From assembly GCA_016785225.1 (NCBI GenBank), contig JAFBJZ010000512.1, forward strand, positions 6,609,001 through 6,673,000: a DNA stretch of 64,000 nt. Reading direction: 5' to 3'. The notes under the pieces were generated by a model that ran no database searches, was not told the origin of the DNA, and saw only the letters and a list, made by a program, of their open reading frames with translations. Shown piece after piece: positions 23,170 through 35,753 of the stretch. Position numbers and translations under genes: made by a program. How positions within the stretch are numbered: position 1 is the stretch's first letter; every line of letters starts with the position of its first letter. The DNA is from Psettodes erumei. Lineage: Eukaryota; Chordata; Actinopteri; Pleuronectiformes; Psettodidae.

Positions 23170-25424
23170 AGGCATAATAAGAATGCGCCAGGAGAGCAAG
23201 ATCGCACACAGAGTGCGGAAGCCCGAAAAATTTTACGGCGACGTCATTTAGCACTAACTTTAGCGATGATGACTTCCTTGCGGAGGATTTTCATGGCGTA
23301 GTACATCCCTGTGGCCTTTTCCTTCACCAGGATCACTTTGCCAAATGTCCCTTTGCCCAGCAGCTTCAGGTAGTCGAAATCGCTCATGGTCTGGAGGAAC
23401 AACATCCAAAGATGCAAAGAGGAGCGCTGTCATCCCCGTCTCTTAACCACACCGTGGATGCTACTGTCTGTGAGATTTCTCGTGCGATGTAAAAAAAATA
23501 GCATCCGACAGCCCGTCTTCGAAAAAAGCATGGGAACAGCGTTATCATGAGTCGGCGGATCCCCGTCGCAACGTCGCCGCTGCTATGACGTGCCGAAATT
23601 GCCGGAAATGTTTCGACTTGAGTTTGAGAGCTGAGCCTTTGGGTTGGCGCTTGGGAAAGAGCGGCGGGGGACGAAAAATGTTCAACACTGACAGGCGTGT
23701 AGGAAACTATTTGATATAATATCACATTTTAAGCTGCAAATCTTTCAGATAATGATAGGTCCATACAAGATGTTTCAAATATTGAAACAATGAATTTTTT
23801 TTTTTTTTTTTTACACGCAAACGTTGCCCTCCACTCATTTAAAAAGGTTGCTTCGAAAAAAAAAAAAAAAAAAAGCTTTGAGAAAGAGGCTTAAAGTTTG
23901 AACAACTTGCTCAATAAAGATGAGCTTAGCTGGACAAACACAGCGAGCGCTCGGCTGCCAGGCGCTGCTTGTGCAAATACTGACCACTTTTGTGTGGGAT
24001 TTGGACACGGCAATCTCCATCTCCTCTGTGCCACTGCTGTCGCTCGGCGAGCCAAATTTGATCTCCATGGGCTCCTCGTCCTGCTGCTGACTCTTCAGGC
24101 TGTTTGCCACCGCCTGGATCGATCGCATCCATTCCTCCCTGACCCGGAGGGAGACACACATTACCCCTTATCAAATCCCGCCGGGGCCATGTCGAAATTA
24201 CTCTGAATTTGCTCTCTGAGAAGAGGATGTGGCAAAAGGCTGGCCGCGAAAGACGGAATTCAAACTGCATTCACACTGATGGTATAGATGTGCACCCCCT
24301 TCCCATAAAAAAAAAAAAAAACACATCTTAAAGGAAACACAGCGAGCTCCATTTAGGAGGTGGAGGATAATCTGTGCTATTCAGCTGGGGGATGCTGGGA
24401 TTTGGTGCTTGGCAGAGCCGACGTAAACAAAACTCCACGATGATTGCTTGGGTTAGGGGTGAATAATCAGGTCTAATCTGGTACTGAAATCTATTTTGAA
24501 CATGATGGGCTTTCCTACCCTCAAAGACTAAAATGAATCTCACTGCCCGTGGCGAACAATGGCCCATTCAGGCCCTTTGTGTTTGACTCCGTGGAAATGT
24601 CCCTTGTGTCCTCCTGTCCTTACTTCCTTTAAAGCAAGACTTTAAAAAGGAAGTAAGGACGGGAGTTGTCTTCTCACGGAAACAGACATTTTCAGATGCG
24701 TGTCGGCCAAAAGGGCAGAAGATGAGCCATCGACCGAAACCCCTGCGATCGACGTCTTTCACCTCTCTTCGTTGCTGTCGACGTGAAAGGTGCGCTCGAT
24801 GACCGAGGTCCACTGCAGGCACCGGATGACAAACGTGTTGGGCCTGGGACGCTCCGTCTTCATCAGCTGACATTCTGCAAAACACAGACCCACCGGCGAA
24901 CATGAGCAAGACGGGGAAAAAAAACAAAACCTGGCACTCTGATTTGCCAGCGAGAATGGAGGGCCGACCTGCAACGGAGAAGTTGTTGAGCGGTGGGAGG
25001 CTGTGGTCACTGGACACCTCAGGCTTCTCTTTGTAGCCGATGAAGGAGCCATCGCTCTTTAAGATGAAGTAGCGAGGCCGCCACGTTTTAATGTATTCAC
25101 CTGGGAAAAACACGGACAGGTTAAGATTTTTGAGCCCACAGGACTTCATTTGACACGACGTTTGACGACTTGCTTGGGTGGCAAAACACGCAATTCACCC
25201 AGACCAGAGCTAAAACTGAGAGCTACAGTTCCCAATCGCTGAAGAAGCGACTAACTTGACGGACACGTTGCGAGTCTACAGGGGGAAGTGTTCAGTGCTC
25301 TAAAGGGAGATTCTGAGATGGCCCATCCCGTCAATACAGACTCAGATGATGGACAGCGAGCACAAGGGGTCCACTTACCTCTCTTGTGGAGCCATCCCTC
25401 TCTCACAACACTGACTTCATTCAT
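20199..25424 (-). CDS. akt2: RAC-beta serine/threonine-protein kinase (AKT2)
   Basis: Thirteen exons: 25424-25379, 25100-24969, 24874-24763, 24138-23985, 23390-23259, 23093-23028, 22943-22875, 22761-22639, 22444-22316, 21957-21743, 20708-20621, 20518-20416 and 20278-20199. All phases agree and give 482 residues, against 481 in human AKT2. The N-terminal PH domain starts MNEVSVVREGWLHKR and binds PIP3 at the plasma membrane. The kinase domain follows, with GKGTFGKV glycine loop, YAMKILRKE catalytic Lys, VVYRDLK, DFGLCKEG, and TMKTFCGTPEYLAPE carrying the PDK1-site Thr. The C-terminal hydrophobic motif is HFPQFSYSASIRE with the mTORC2-site Ser. The SIRE ending and TESRVLQNTRHPFL identify AKT2 rather than AKT1 or AKT3. 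It acts in insulin/PI3K signalling. The gene looks fully functional. A long CA repeat abuts the exon ending at 23093. Confidence 0.97.
22131..22200. repeat. Probable dispersed repeat fragment in an akt2 intron
   Basis: The stretch with attagtcccacagtgggg and then aaatttacattactgcagca resembles a block that recurs in many teleost genomes as part of an interspersed element. I recognise it from general experience only. The boundaries are approximate. Confidence 0.4.
23103..23166. repeat. (CA)n microsatellite abutting an akt2 splice acceptor
   Basis: About 32 CA units on the + strand read as GT on the transcribed strand. They end only about 9 bases before the acceptor of the exon 23093-23028 (DEVAHTVTESRVLQN), leaving gttcctccag as the only pyrimidine-rich sequence next to the AG. 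Confidence 0.95.
24616..24660. repeat. Perfect 15-bp inverted repeat in an akt2 intron
   Basis: gtccttacttccttt at 24616-24630 is exactly complementary to aaaggaagtaaggac at 24646-24660, with a 15-base spacer that itself contains a short pairing. It could form a strong hairpin in DNA or pre-mRNA. No known element is recognised. Confidence 0.8.
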
Positions 25425-28209
25425 GCTGGGGCAGAAGACTGTCTGGGTTGGGAGGGGGCTGCGGACGAGCTGGTGGAAATTGCGCGAAACCGTTCCTGTT
25501 GGTCAAGTGCCCGACGGTGGCTCGGATACAGAAAAACACCTGTATAATGCCGAGAAGGGAAGCAAACAGAAAGAAGCGCCATTAATTCAGGATGCAAAAC
25601 GTGCCTCCAAGTTCCAGTAAATAGTGAACAATGCCCACTGCAGCCCGGTTTAGTTTTAACGTACATTTAAAACTCACTAAGGCCATTAGCATTCTTTCAT
25701 GCGAGAAGGGCTATGAACCACCCACATTAGAAAGAAAACATTACACAAATTACAGCGCGTCAAGAGAATATTTAATGTACAGTACGAGGGCGCTTTTTGC
25801 CCTTTGTTAAAAATTCTCTGGCCAATTTGTAAAGGTGTGAGCAAAACGGCTTTACAGCATCTGTCTATCTGTAACTCATTTTCTCACTTAGGTTAAAAAA
25901 AAACATAGCCTTGAGTAATACTTTTCACACTCACTTGTCTTTTTTGGTGCAGAGGAACACTGACAACGAAATCTGAAAAGACAAAAGGCCGAAAGGAAGT
26001 AAAGTAACTAGAGGAAGGTGGAGGTTAGCACGAAAAGTGAAACTGATTTCTCACAACAAGGGAAACTTTCTGTGTATTGCTCTTGATGCCTATCTCAGTG
26101 TTGACACCACAGCGCCGCGCTTGAATAAATCCCTCTCCTTTCTGAGGCGCTCCGTCGCCTTGAAACACAACTCCACAACAAAGAAAAGTGCTGAAATCGG
26201 CACACCTGCTCAACCCTTACATCGGACCATCTGATACGTCCCACGGTGACATCCAAACCGGGACCGGTATTATGTCTACCATGACCACAAGCGAGATATC
26301 AAAGCTCCAGGCACTTCTATCATCTTATGCATCTTCACCAATACCTTCTGCTGTTTCATTTGTGTTAAATCAGATGCCAGTTTTGTAGTGATGCCAGGTA
26401 AAGTAGGAAGAATTGCCGGATCGATGCCATTGATCTCACAGTGGGAAAAATGGCTGAAAAACCTCAAATGCCATAATCACCCCACAGCTCAGGTCGAATG
26501 TTTGAGGAGAGGCCTTGGTGATCCAGGATCAGCCCTGCATCAACGGCTTATGTTAGATAATAGGTTAACCAGAATTTCACAGAATTCCCGTGAAAGCGAT
26601 GGGAGTGAAATATGACAGTGCGTGCGGTGACCGGAACACAAAGGCAGTTTGAACTGCTTTGGTTACAAAGATAAAAACAGATAAAGGCTCCTGTCGACTT
26701 CAGACTTTCTATGTCCACGAGAGGTGAATCCGCGGGTTGTTCACCGCTGTACACTTACTTCAACGGCCAGAGTAAGAGAGAGCTGCTATCTGAGATCATA
26801 AATCACACTAACAACTTTTCAATGCGCACTGCACGCCACAAACAGGACACCAGCAACAACAATATCCAGTGAAGCGTTAAGGTACAGTGTCTGCTTTACG
26901 TGTAGCACCGTTTGAAGAAACGAAAAAGAGCCACTACAAATCCACATCGGTGCAGATCTAAACGATCTGACAGATAATCCTGCATAATTAATAGCTGTAA
27001 AACAACACGCCGTAGCCAACACTGCAATCAGCAGAACGTAAACATTACCGTAACGTTATCTTTCAGCGTAGCGGCTAGCTAAGTGAGGCAAAGTCAACAA
27101 ACGTTTCCTTCCGAGTTCAAGGCAGGTCGGTGGCTTTTCTGCGGTCGCTTCACAACAAATAAGTCGCTACAACGCTTCAGCCACAGCTTATGGGCAGTTT
27201 GGCTGAGCGACGCGCCAGACAGCAGTGAGGACACTGACCATGACCGCATTACGACCAAACCAGGCAGGTAGCCAAAATAGCTTTCAAGCTAACAGCTAGT
27301 TAGCACGCGAGTTAGCCACTGGCGCTACTCCTCATTACCCCGGCTTTTGCTTACCTCGAGTTCGGTGACAAAAAATAAAAAATAAACCCCAGCCGTCGGT
27401 CCTCGAAGTGGCTCAGAGATGCGCGCAAAGCTCCCACCGGCTCTCACTTGAAGCGTGTGTGTATTGAACTCTGTCAATGAGCACACAGCTTTAGCGGACT
27501 GCTCGATGGGCTTGTTTTCTCCTCCACAACAGCAGCGGCGGCGGCGGCGGCGTGTTTGTTCCGTTGCTGCTGCAGTGGCTCACTAAAGCGTATGCAAACC
27601 AGTCCTGAGGAGAAAGTCCGCTGAACTCCGACTCGGTGGATGGTTACGTTACGGCCACGATCGCGAGTGATTTCCCAACGCAGAGCAGATAGAAGGAGCC
27701 CCGCCGTCTATTTATGTTTAATGTGAAACAGTCGCCTTCTTAGCGTGGAAGCCCTCCGTCCCAGCCAGACAGTACAGCAGCCCCGCAGACGCACACAAGG
27801 GGAAGTGACGTACGAGGCCAGAGAGGGTCCACTGCACCTGAACAGTCGGTGTGAAAGTACACCAAGTACTATATTGTGACCTTAACCTCACCCAGGCAGA
27901 TCGTCAGTGAGGTAAGCGCTGCAAACGATGCAAAAAAAAAAATCATATTAAAAGTCCCCAAATCTGCCATTCCGTTAAAATGGTGCTCCCCATCTCCTCT
28001 GTAAAACAATAACTTCCTTTCAGTGTGCACACAGTTTAAGAATAAAGCATTGCTCATGCTACAGCATAGTGTTTAAAGTGGAGGGATTACAAAAGAGGGA
28101 GGCAGCATTTTTTTAAAAAAATGCGACAAAAGTTTAATAAAGCGAATGTCGGTGGCAAAATATTCATTTGTGATACACTGTGAGAGTTCTCAGAGGCAAG
28201 CGCTTCCTG
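25425..28209. other. akt2 first intron, promoter region and akt2-dhx40 gap
   Basis: There are no coding exons. From about 25425 to 27354 this is the first intron of akt2. The probable non-coding first exon and CpG-rich promoter follow to about 27830. The stretch 27830-28209 is a short gap that should hold the dhx40 3' UTR. Nothing else is recognised. Confidence 0.6.
27355..27720 (-). promoter_or_regulatory. akt2: Probable akt2 non-coding first exon and CpG-rich promoter
   Basis: On the - strand a strong donor (ctcgag|gtaagc) occurs with exon end at 27355. The sequence above it is CpG-rich and contains a run of six CGG units (27535-27552). Above that to about 27830 the sequence remains G+C-rich. 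This fits the 5' UTR exon and promoter of akt2, whose coding starts at 25424. The transcription start is not determinable by eye. Confidence 0.55.
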
Positions 28210-31200
28210 TCAAAGAGCTTTATTTTGTTGTCTTTGTTGCTTTCGTTGTAAGTAGCGAGCTCGAGCGTCGCTGATGGTGGCTTCATTGTTTCGCTTCTCC
28301 AGCTTCTTGGTGACATCCTCACTCGACACCTCTGGAATGAACAGAAGTAATCTATTAGTTTGTTATAAAGCATGGCTTACCCATTCATTCACCCAGCAGA
28401 ACACTAAATAGCATCATGCCCAAATGACCTTTTAGTGGGTCACCCTGTGCTTTTGCTACATCATCAACCAAAACCTTTACATTAAGCTTTTTAAACATCA
28501 CAACTTCCAAATAAATACCAAAATAATAATTCAGAAAACCTGGTTGTCTTTTGGCTGCTTCCTTGATCTGCCATTTTATCATCTCTTCCTCAGTCACCTC
28601 CTCTCTTGCCACACTGCTCAGTTCGTAGACGTCCACCTCATGGAGTTTCGGTAACATGTCCTTCACCCACTCGTATCGAATGGGACACGTGGTCCTGATG
28701 TACACCCGGGAAGTCACCAGCACGTCGTGGAAGATGACCCAGTCCAGTTCTGTCTCCTGGTCAAACAGCTTGGAGCGGCAAGGAATCATGGTCACATGAG
28801 AAAGCAGAGAAGAAGCACAGCAGTTTAAGTTGTGTTTGTGTTCATGAAAAAATGTTTATTTGATTAAAACTGTGTTTTATTACTAATGATTTTTAAAAAA
28901 TGAATTCAAAAATACATTTACCGATGATGACGGGTGAATGTGAACCATGGACCCGTGTCCATCCATTGTGCAAAACACCTTTCCCACAGATCTATGTAGG
29001 ATGTAAACAATTGAAGTCATCTTTATTCCCAACCGGCGAAAATCTCAAAATACCAAAAAGGAGTTAAACATGGATAATTTCAGCAATACCTTCTGGCAAC
29101 ATTGGTGAAGTATCCTGTGCACAGGCATCTTCTCAGAAGTTCACTCTTGTTGCCATCAAACGTTTCTACAGGGAAATCTCTTTTCTGGGAAGCAAGAGGA
29201 TGTGTCCACAAACATTGCAGACGACAAATCATATGAACTGGCACAGCAGTGTGCACACAGAACGCTAAATTAACGAATGACAGCGTTTAAACATCTGATC
29301 ACAGTGATCTGCAACGAGATTTATCACAATTACTCCAGTGCAACAGGGATGTGGGGAGCAGCCATGGCCTTCAACCACAATGTTTACATCAATATGAATC
29401 ATTTCACAGAGCAAGGCTACACAACATGCCGCAGTCAGTGATGTGGTGTGTACACCGCTGTACCTGCTGGAGGCGGAGGAGGATCTCCCGCAGCTGGGTC
29501 TCCACACTAAAGGCTGACTTCAGTGCCCTCCAGTGGATCCAGTTGTCTTTACACCACGCCGAAGGTCTTTCGCTGCAGAGCACACGAGAAAGGCTCACAC
29601 TCAAACAGCTGTGGCACGATTAGCACATACGATGGACTAACGGTGACATTTATTTGCACAAAACAAGAAGAAGTCATACAGGTGAAGTGCCGTACCTGGA
29701 TTTGCACGACTGAAACACGCTCAGCAGTGTGGCAAAGTCATTCATGCTGCCGCTTTTGGCAGCCAGTTCTCTGTGCTTCTTATCGGCCTCTTTCTGCCTG
29801 TTGGGGTGGCCTGCAGGGAGCGTGAGGTCAGTCACAGCCGTGCAAACTCAGCTCACGTCTTTACCTACTCCGCTGCACATGCCATTTCCTGGCACAGGGA
29901 CTAAATTTATCAATAAACCATCAGCAAATAAATGAACACATTAATAAATAAATGAACGGTCTGTATTTGAGCTTAGTATCTCTGCTATTTGAAAATGCCA
30001 TCAATGAACTTGTATATTACAGATAAGATGTGTGGTTTTTGTTACCCTTAAATTGCAAGCAAGTTTCCCAATATATAGAAAAGGTAAATTGCTGACCTGG
30101 CCTGATGAAGATATTCTCCACAGACAGCATGGCGGCCACAGGGAGCAGCAGGTCCTGGCAGCCGAGCGAGGCGGCTTTGAGCACGGCCCTGGTGAGGCCT
30201 GGGTGCAGCGGGAACTCCACCATCAACTCCCCCAGCTGGGTCACCCTACCTCTCCTACGGCCCACACAGCAGGCGCATACAGTAGGGAACGTGCAGAGGA
30301 AATTTCAGCAAGAGCTACTGAACCCACTTCTGCTGTGCCTGGAAAACCAAACATCTGGTTCACTGTTTTACCACTCACCTGTCAATGGCATCAAACTGAT
30401 AGAGCTGTTTTAGTGCTTCGAGGATAAACCTCTCCTCTGGACGGTCCAAGTAAGGAAACCTTAACAGAAATGAACTCGTCATTAGAGACCACGTAGAATA
30501 AAGAAATTATCAACATAAAGAAAGCAAACAGACACAGAAGGGTTACCCATGTACCTAATGACATCGTGAACGCCCAGGCACTTGAGGGTGAGTATCACTG
30601 ACGTCAGACTCGTCCTCTGAATTTCTGGAACTGTATACGCAGGCATGCTCTTCTCCCAGAATTCCTCGGTGTAGATTCGAAAGCATTTCCCGGCTGAGGT
30701 TCTTCCAGCTCGGCCTGCTCTCTGCTGAGCCTCGCTCCTAATCACAGAAAATCCCCACCCCGAAATGAAAAATCCAGTCTAAATCCCTGTTGGCAAGCTT
30801 TCTTAATGGCACGGGTGTTAGAAGGAACATGACTAAAACAACGCCATCCGAAGGTCTGAATTTACATTTTACATATTCCCCGACTCACTTGGATATCGGC
30901 ACCACCTCCAAGATGTCCATGCCCACCCGAGAGTTGTGGTTGAGCTGCTTCACAAATCCACTGTCTATGATGTACCTAGAAAAAAAAAAAGAACAGCGTG
31001 AGAACTGGCTTTGCTGAGGCAACAGTGAAACATCTCAGCAACATTGATTTAAATTTCACCAAGTCATTTTCAGCAACCACAGGCCTCACTCACTTTACAC
31101 CATTGACGGTGAGAGACGTTGCTGCGATGTTTGTGGCCACGACACACTTTCTAATTCCTGGAGGGGGTGGCTGAAAGATCTGCCTCTGTTGATCTATGAT

Positions 31201-32713
31201 GAGACCAATAGAAAAAAAATTGAAAATGATTTCAATTTTGAAAATCTACTACGCAATAAGATGTAACAGGTGTTTTATGTGTTTACCGGTGGGCATGGAT
31301 CCATAAAGAGGCAAAATGAGAAGGCCATCCACTGTTTGGTCTTGTACATCATAGCGGTAGTCTATAGACTCTGCTTTTTCATACAGCAAGTCACAGGCAC
31401 GCTCAATCTCTGACTGACCTGTCAAACATTAGGGGAATTATTGTGGAGGATTCTGTCTGGGCCAAGGTATAATGTGATCTTAAGGTTTGACAATTGCAAC
31501 CTACCAGTTAAAAACACAAGAATATCCCCAGCCATTTCACTGGTGTGCACATCCAGGGCCAACTTTACGACCTGTCGAGCAAAGACTTTCAAAAATCAGT
31601 GAATACTAAAAAAATACATATCATCATAAGTCAGAGTGATTTTCCTTTATCGTTCTTACATTACAAACAAATAATTTAAAAAACAACAACAACTCAGTAC
31701 CTCTTTTACATAACCAGTGCTCTCTACATCTTTTGGGCCGACAGCAGAACCAAACGTGCAGGTCACAGGAAAAGTCCTCCCAGGAATAGTGAAGACGGGA
31801 CAGTCGCCGAGGAAGGCCGAAAGTTTGTCAGTTTCCAAGGTGGCGGACATCACCACCACCTTCAAAGGGCGAGGCCGACACTTTTTGACGCTAGCGGGGC
31901 TGGAGAAGATTTTCTTCAATAAACCCAGCAGAATATCCTGCAACAAATTCAGACACTCACTCAGTGTGTGTGTGATGAATGATGAGGAGGATGCTGACGA
32001 GCTGTATGCACGCAAGTGCAAATGACACTCGTTCAGTATATTCACACTCACTGTGTTGAGGCTGCGTTCGTGGACTTCATCCAAGATCACGACACTGTAC
32101 TGAGAAAGTCCGGGGTCTGCCAGGATCTCTCTGAGCAAGCAGCCATCTGTCATGTACTTCACCACCGTGTCCTGGACCAAACACAACCGTGATATTCACA
32201 AACAGATATACTGGATTTTTGTGCAGGGCTACTTCGCCTCTTCCGTCTCTCACCTGCGACGTGCAGTCATCGAAGCGGACTTGATAGCCAACCTCTCGGC
32301 CCAGGGTGCATTGCATCTCATGGGCAACCCTCTGGGCCACTGAGATCGCAGCCACCCGGCGGGGCTGGGTGATGCCAATTTTGCCATCTTTACAAAAACC
32401 TAGGGAACAAGAAATCTCATATCATATTGTACTTAGATTATTTTTTTAAAAGGTAAAAGTGTGTCTCAACTATTACCGCTTTTGTGTTTAGCAGAGCAGC
32501 TACATTCATATTACCAGGAAAGGCTCAGCAGATTTACATCTCACCAGCTTGATGCAGGTACTGTGGAAGTTGGGTGGTTTTCCCGCTGCCGGTCTCACCA
32601 GTGACAACCAGAAAAGCGCTGTCTCTGACAGCCTGAACCAGTTTGGATTTGTGCTGGTAGATCGGCAGGCGTTTTGAATCGTCTTTTGGGTCCCATCTCG
32701 TTGATTTGGACAT
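28210..32713 (-). CDS. dhx40: DHX40-like DExH-box RNA helicase
   Basis: Seventeen exons join in phase: 32713-32545, 32399-32254, 32171-32052, 31937-31701, 31571-31505, 31418-31287, 31193-31094, 30975-30889, 30737-30555, 30459-30379, 30254-30097, 29810-29696, 29572-29464, 29184-29090, 28991-28922, 28768-28540 and 28331-28210. They give 739 residues, against 779 in human DHX40, with a shorter N-terminus. RecA1 motifs are GETGSGKTT (I), TQPRRVAAISVAQRVA (Ia), LDEVHERSL (II) and VVMSATLE (III). RecA2 has ILVFLTGQSEIERA and motif VI as QRAGRAGRTSAGKCFRIY. Winged-helix, ratchet and OB-fold regions follow (QLYQFDAIDR, LLPVAAMLSVENIFI, WVIFHDVLVTSRVYIRT). The tail is basic (ISDARARYLQRKQQRQQN). DHX40 is a DEAH helicase of unsettled cellular role. 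Motif II reads DEVH here, not the DEAH of the human protein. Confidence 0.95.
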
Positions 32714-33326
32714 ACCTGACAACTCCGAGAAGCCTTACTGAAAGATATCAGCGTGGTGAGCTTAACAAGCGAAACAAACGCCTTCGTTGAACGCACCGAA
32801 CACGTTTTTGCTGGTGTTTATGCCGCAGAAACAGTATGAAACGTTACAAGACACCAACGTCACGCACAGACCACACACTCGCTCGGGAACTTCCGCAAAC
32901 TAATCCAGCCTGTCCTATTGGTCCAGTTGTGATCACATGACCCCAAACTCTCCCACCAAAATAAAAGCCGCGCAGAACATATGGATTTATTCTATCTTGG
33001 ATGTGAAATTTAGCCAGAGTGCTCAGTAAATGTATTGGTAACTATAGTGAGATCTTCACTTCAAACCTACCGGCCTTAAGGTACAAGCTTGGATCAAATT
33101 ACGCTTCCACAAATTTGTACTGAAATGTGTACATTGTCCGTTGTGCATCTTACACAGATATACTTATTCCAGCAACTGTGTGGTGCTACCCAAAAGAACT
33201 TATTTCCTTGTTCAAAATGATGGTGATTTATTTTCATTACAAATCAAGGCCAGTTGTTGGCAGAGCTGTTTTCAGTCTTGTTGCTTCCAAATCTGATGGG
33301 GTGGAGGTTGTCCTTTTTCTGCTTAT

Positions 33327-35753
33327 TTAAAGTAGATAAAGAAGAGGTCCACCAGAGACTACACTGTAAGGATTCTTCTGTCCCTGCCCTGGTATGATTC
33401 TTTTTAATTTACGTCTTCCTGAAAGACATGGAAAATCAGAAACTACCATTCACTGTGTTGCATGCAAGCGTGCAAATCAAGTATCAACTAATTAGTCAAG
33501 AGTGAACTAATAAAAGATAAATGTGCTGCAGCTCCACTTACCATTGCTGCAGGACTGTAAGCAGTGTGGTCCTTTACAGATCTCTATATCACAGTGGATA
33601 TATACCTGTGGGGGAACATCCTCATGATATAAAAAGCACTAAGTCTAATAAACACCAAAGATACTTTGATCAGTTTTCTCTTACGCACATGCTTTTCAAA
33701 TGTTGGGGGCTTCACAAAGGAGAACAACTTAACCACAAACCATTGGTGAAGAGATGGATATGTCACCTCCTTACTGGAGACAACTGGTAATACAACAGTT
33801 CTGTGACTATCACCAGGGAAAGGACACCTGTTAGATGCAAAGATAAGAATCAAATCAAATTATATTCATAGCTGATTTTTTTTCATAGACAATAAGGTTG
33901 TTTTTTTTAAATGTCAGAAAAGGTCACATCTGCCAAGTCATTTTAAGTGGGTTCACCCTTTAACAAGCAGGTTCCATCGTTGTGGGTCATGTGGGTTTTC
34001 AGTCGGCGTGGCCCAGCAGTTCTCCAGCAGCAGCACCAAGTCCTTGTCCGCATGTTTGAGAACCAACACCTCCACATACACAGGCTGGCCGAGCTCAGTT
34101 ACTCTTGCAGGGTCTTGAGAGGAATAGAAAGACCTGTAAGAAGAATCTGTGAATAAAGGATTTTAAAAATAAATTTTAATGCAGAGTTGGCGACAAGAAA
34201 ATTTCACTATGCTCCAAGTATGAAATTGGCTCTTTGAAGTATAGTGAGATTAATTTATTTTAAAAAGTCACGCATTTTAAGAAATTTTGGTGGCACTTTC
34301 TGTGGTTTTGAAGATGGATTTCAATAAATTTCATGGACAGTAAAAGTAAAAATTAGGAATGATGGAAAGTAAAAAGACAAACTTGACCTTTGGCAAACCT
34401 CATTTCAGTCCTTAGCATTCCTATGTTCTTCAATGCTGATGGATACTCAGATTTTTCTCTCTGAACCTTGAGGCCCAGTTGAGTCAACTGGGCCAGCGCA
34501 AAGCTGCAACGCACAGTAAGACTGACACAAAAATAAAATTAAAATGGGGGTCTATTAGCAGCAAAAGGCAAGAGAAAATGATACATTGTATTGTTCTTAC
34601 TGGAAAGGAGTGTCACGAAATATTGAGCCTTTCTGCAGATCTTTCTTTTTCACCTCAATGTTGACCCAGTAAGTTATAATCCCACCTGCTACCTGCAAGA
34701 CACAACCACACCTGTTCTCTTCAGTCCCAAAAAGAACCACCCGACCTGTTTGAAGACTGTGGATGGCAGGTAAATGATTTACATTTACCATGGACTGTGT
34801 GCCGCAATCAGTGAAGGGAAAGCTGAAAATGACATTATCCCTGGATCTTTTTTGGGGTTGACAATTGTGGCTTTCGTTGGAAGGGATCCAGACTGCATCC
34901 AGGTTCAGGGGCGGGACTGTGGCATTCCGGGGGATGGTGATGTTGAACCCCTCCTTGTTGCAGAGAAACTGTGTTGGTGCCATGTTAGCCTCTGCAGAAA
35001 ACACACTAAGAGTTAATTATAAACAAAATCATGAAACATATTGTTATGTTATTTGTGGTGTGACATTTTGTCTGTAAATGTTGAATTACTACCTTTAATG
35101 TTCCTTTCACAGATGAGAGTTATTGACTTCACAATTTCAACTCTTCTTCTATCTGCTAGTGCTATGATGGCAACAGTCAGACGGGTGATATATTTCTAAT
35201 GAATGAAATTGTTAAGAAAGACTGGAATATGAAATTATATATATATATATAAATGCATTGAAAATACATGCACAAACAGGCTCAGACACAAGAGACTTTT
35301 CAGCTTACTTGTCTTTCCACAAAACAGCCATGGGAGGCAACTGTGAAGATAATAAATGTGTCACTTTCCCCAAGGAAGTAGTGACACTCTTTTGCTATTG
35401 CAATGGCTTGATAATATCCACCCCGTTCATCTGTGAGTAAATTTGAACACAAACAATAGCACAGCAAACTCAGTCACTTCAAAATCTATGTGCGGCCACT
35501 GATACACAGAGATATATATTTTAGTGCCTGACTTACCTTGAACATAAATGGTAAAAGGCAGATCAACAAATTGCAGCTTTGATATGTAAACAGACATGAA
35601 CCCATCATGGCAAAGTAATGTATTATTATTCATAGTTGTATAGGCTGTTGCTTGAAATGGTTTTGAGGCAGCATGGGCTTCACATTCACACAAAAGAAGC
35701 AGTGATAAAGAAATAAATGTCACCCAAACAAAATCTGTACTGTGGGTCTCCAT
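33327..35753 (-). CDS. Zona pellucida (ZP) domain egg-coat protein
   Basis: Ten exons join in phase: 35753-35537, 35430-35309, 35195-35093, 34991-34789, 34692-34601, 34503-34388, 34113-33957, 33827-33689, 33605-33542 and 33418-33327, giving 434 residues. A signal peptide (FISLSLLLLCECEAHA) leads. An N-terminal Cys-paired region follows (NNTLLCHDGFMSVYI, IAKECHYFLGES, VASHGCFVER). The ZP module has FPFTDCGTQSM, VEVLVLKHADKDLVLLLENC, WATPTENPHDPQRW, CPFPGDSHRT and the ZP-C signature FEKHVYIHCDIEICKG. Near the end GRRKLKR is a dibasic, furin-like cleavage site, followed by a short tail with VVSGGPLLYLL. There is no clear transmembrane helix, as in many fish chorion proteins. The family polymerises into the egg envelope and is made in ovary or liver. 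The subfamily (ZP2/ZP4-like, ZPAX or ZPD) is not decided. Confidence 0.88.

Noticed and set aside
22980..23301. Long open frames across the CA tract in akt2
   Set aside because: They are repeat translations that overlap real akt2 exons on the opposite strand or in another frame.
34693..34788. Read-through of the ZP gene across this segment
   Set aside because: It is an in-frame 96-base intron without stops. Donor (atg|gtaaat) and acceptor (ttgcag|gta) are good, and removing it restores ZP spacing. Retention as an isoform cannot be excluded.
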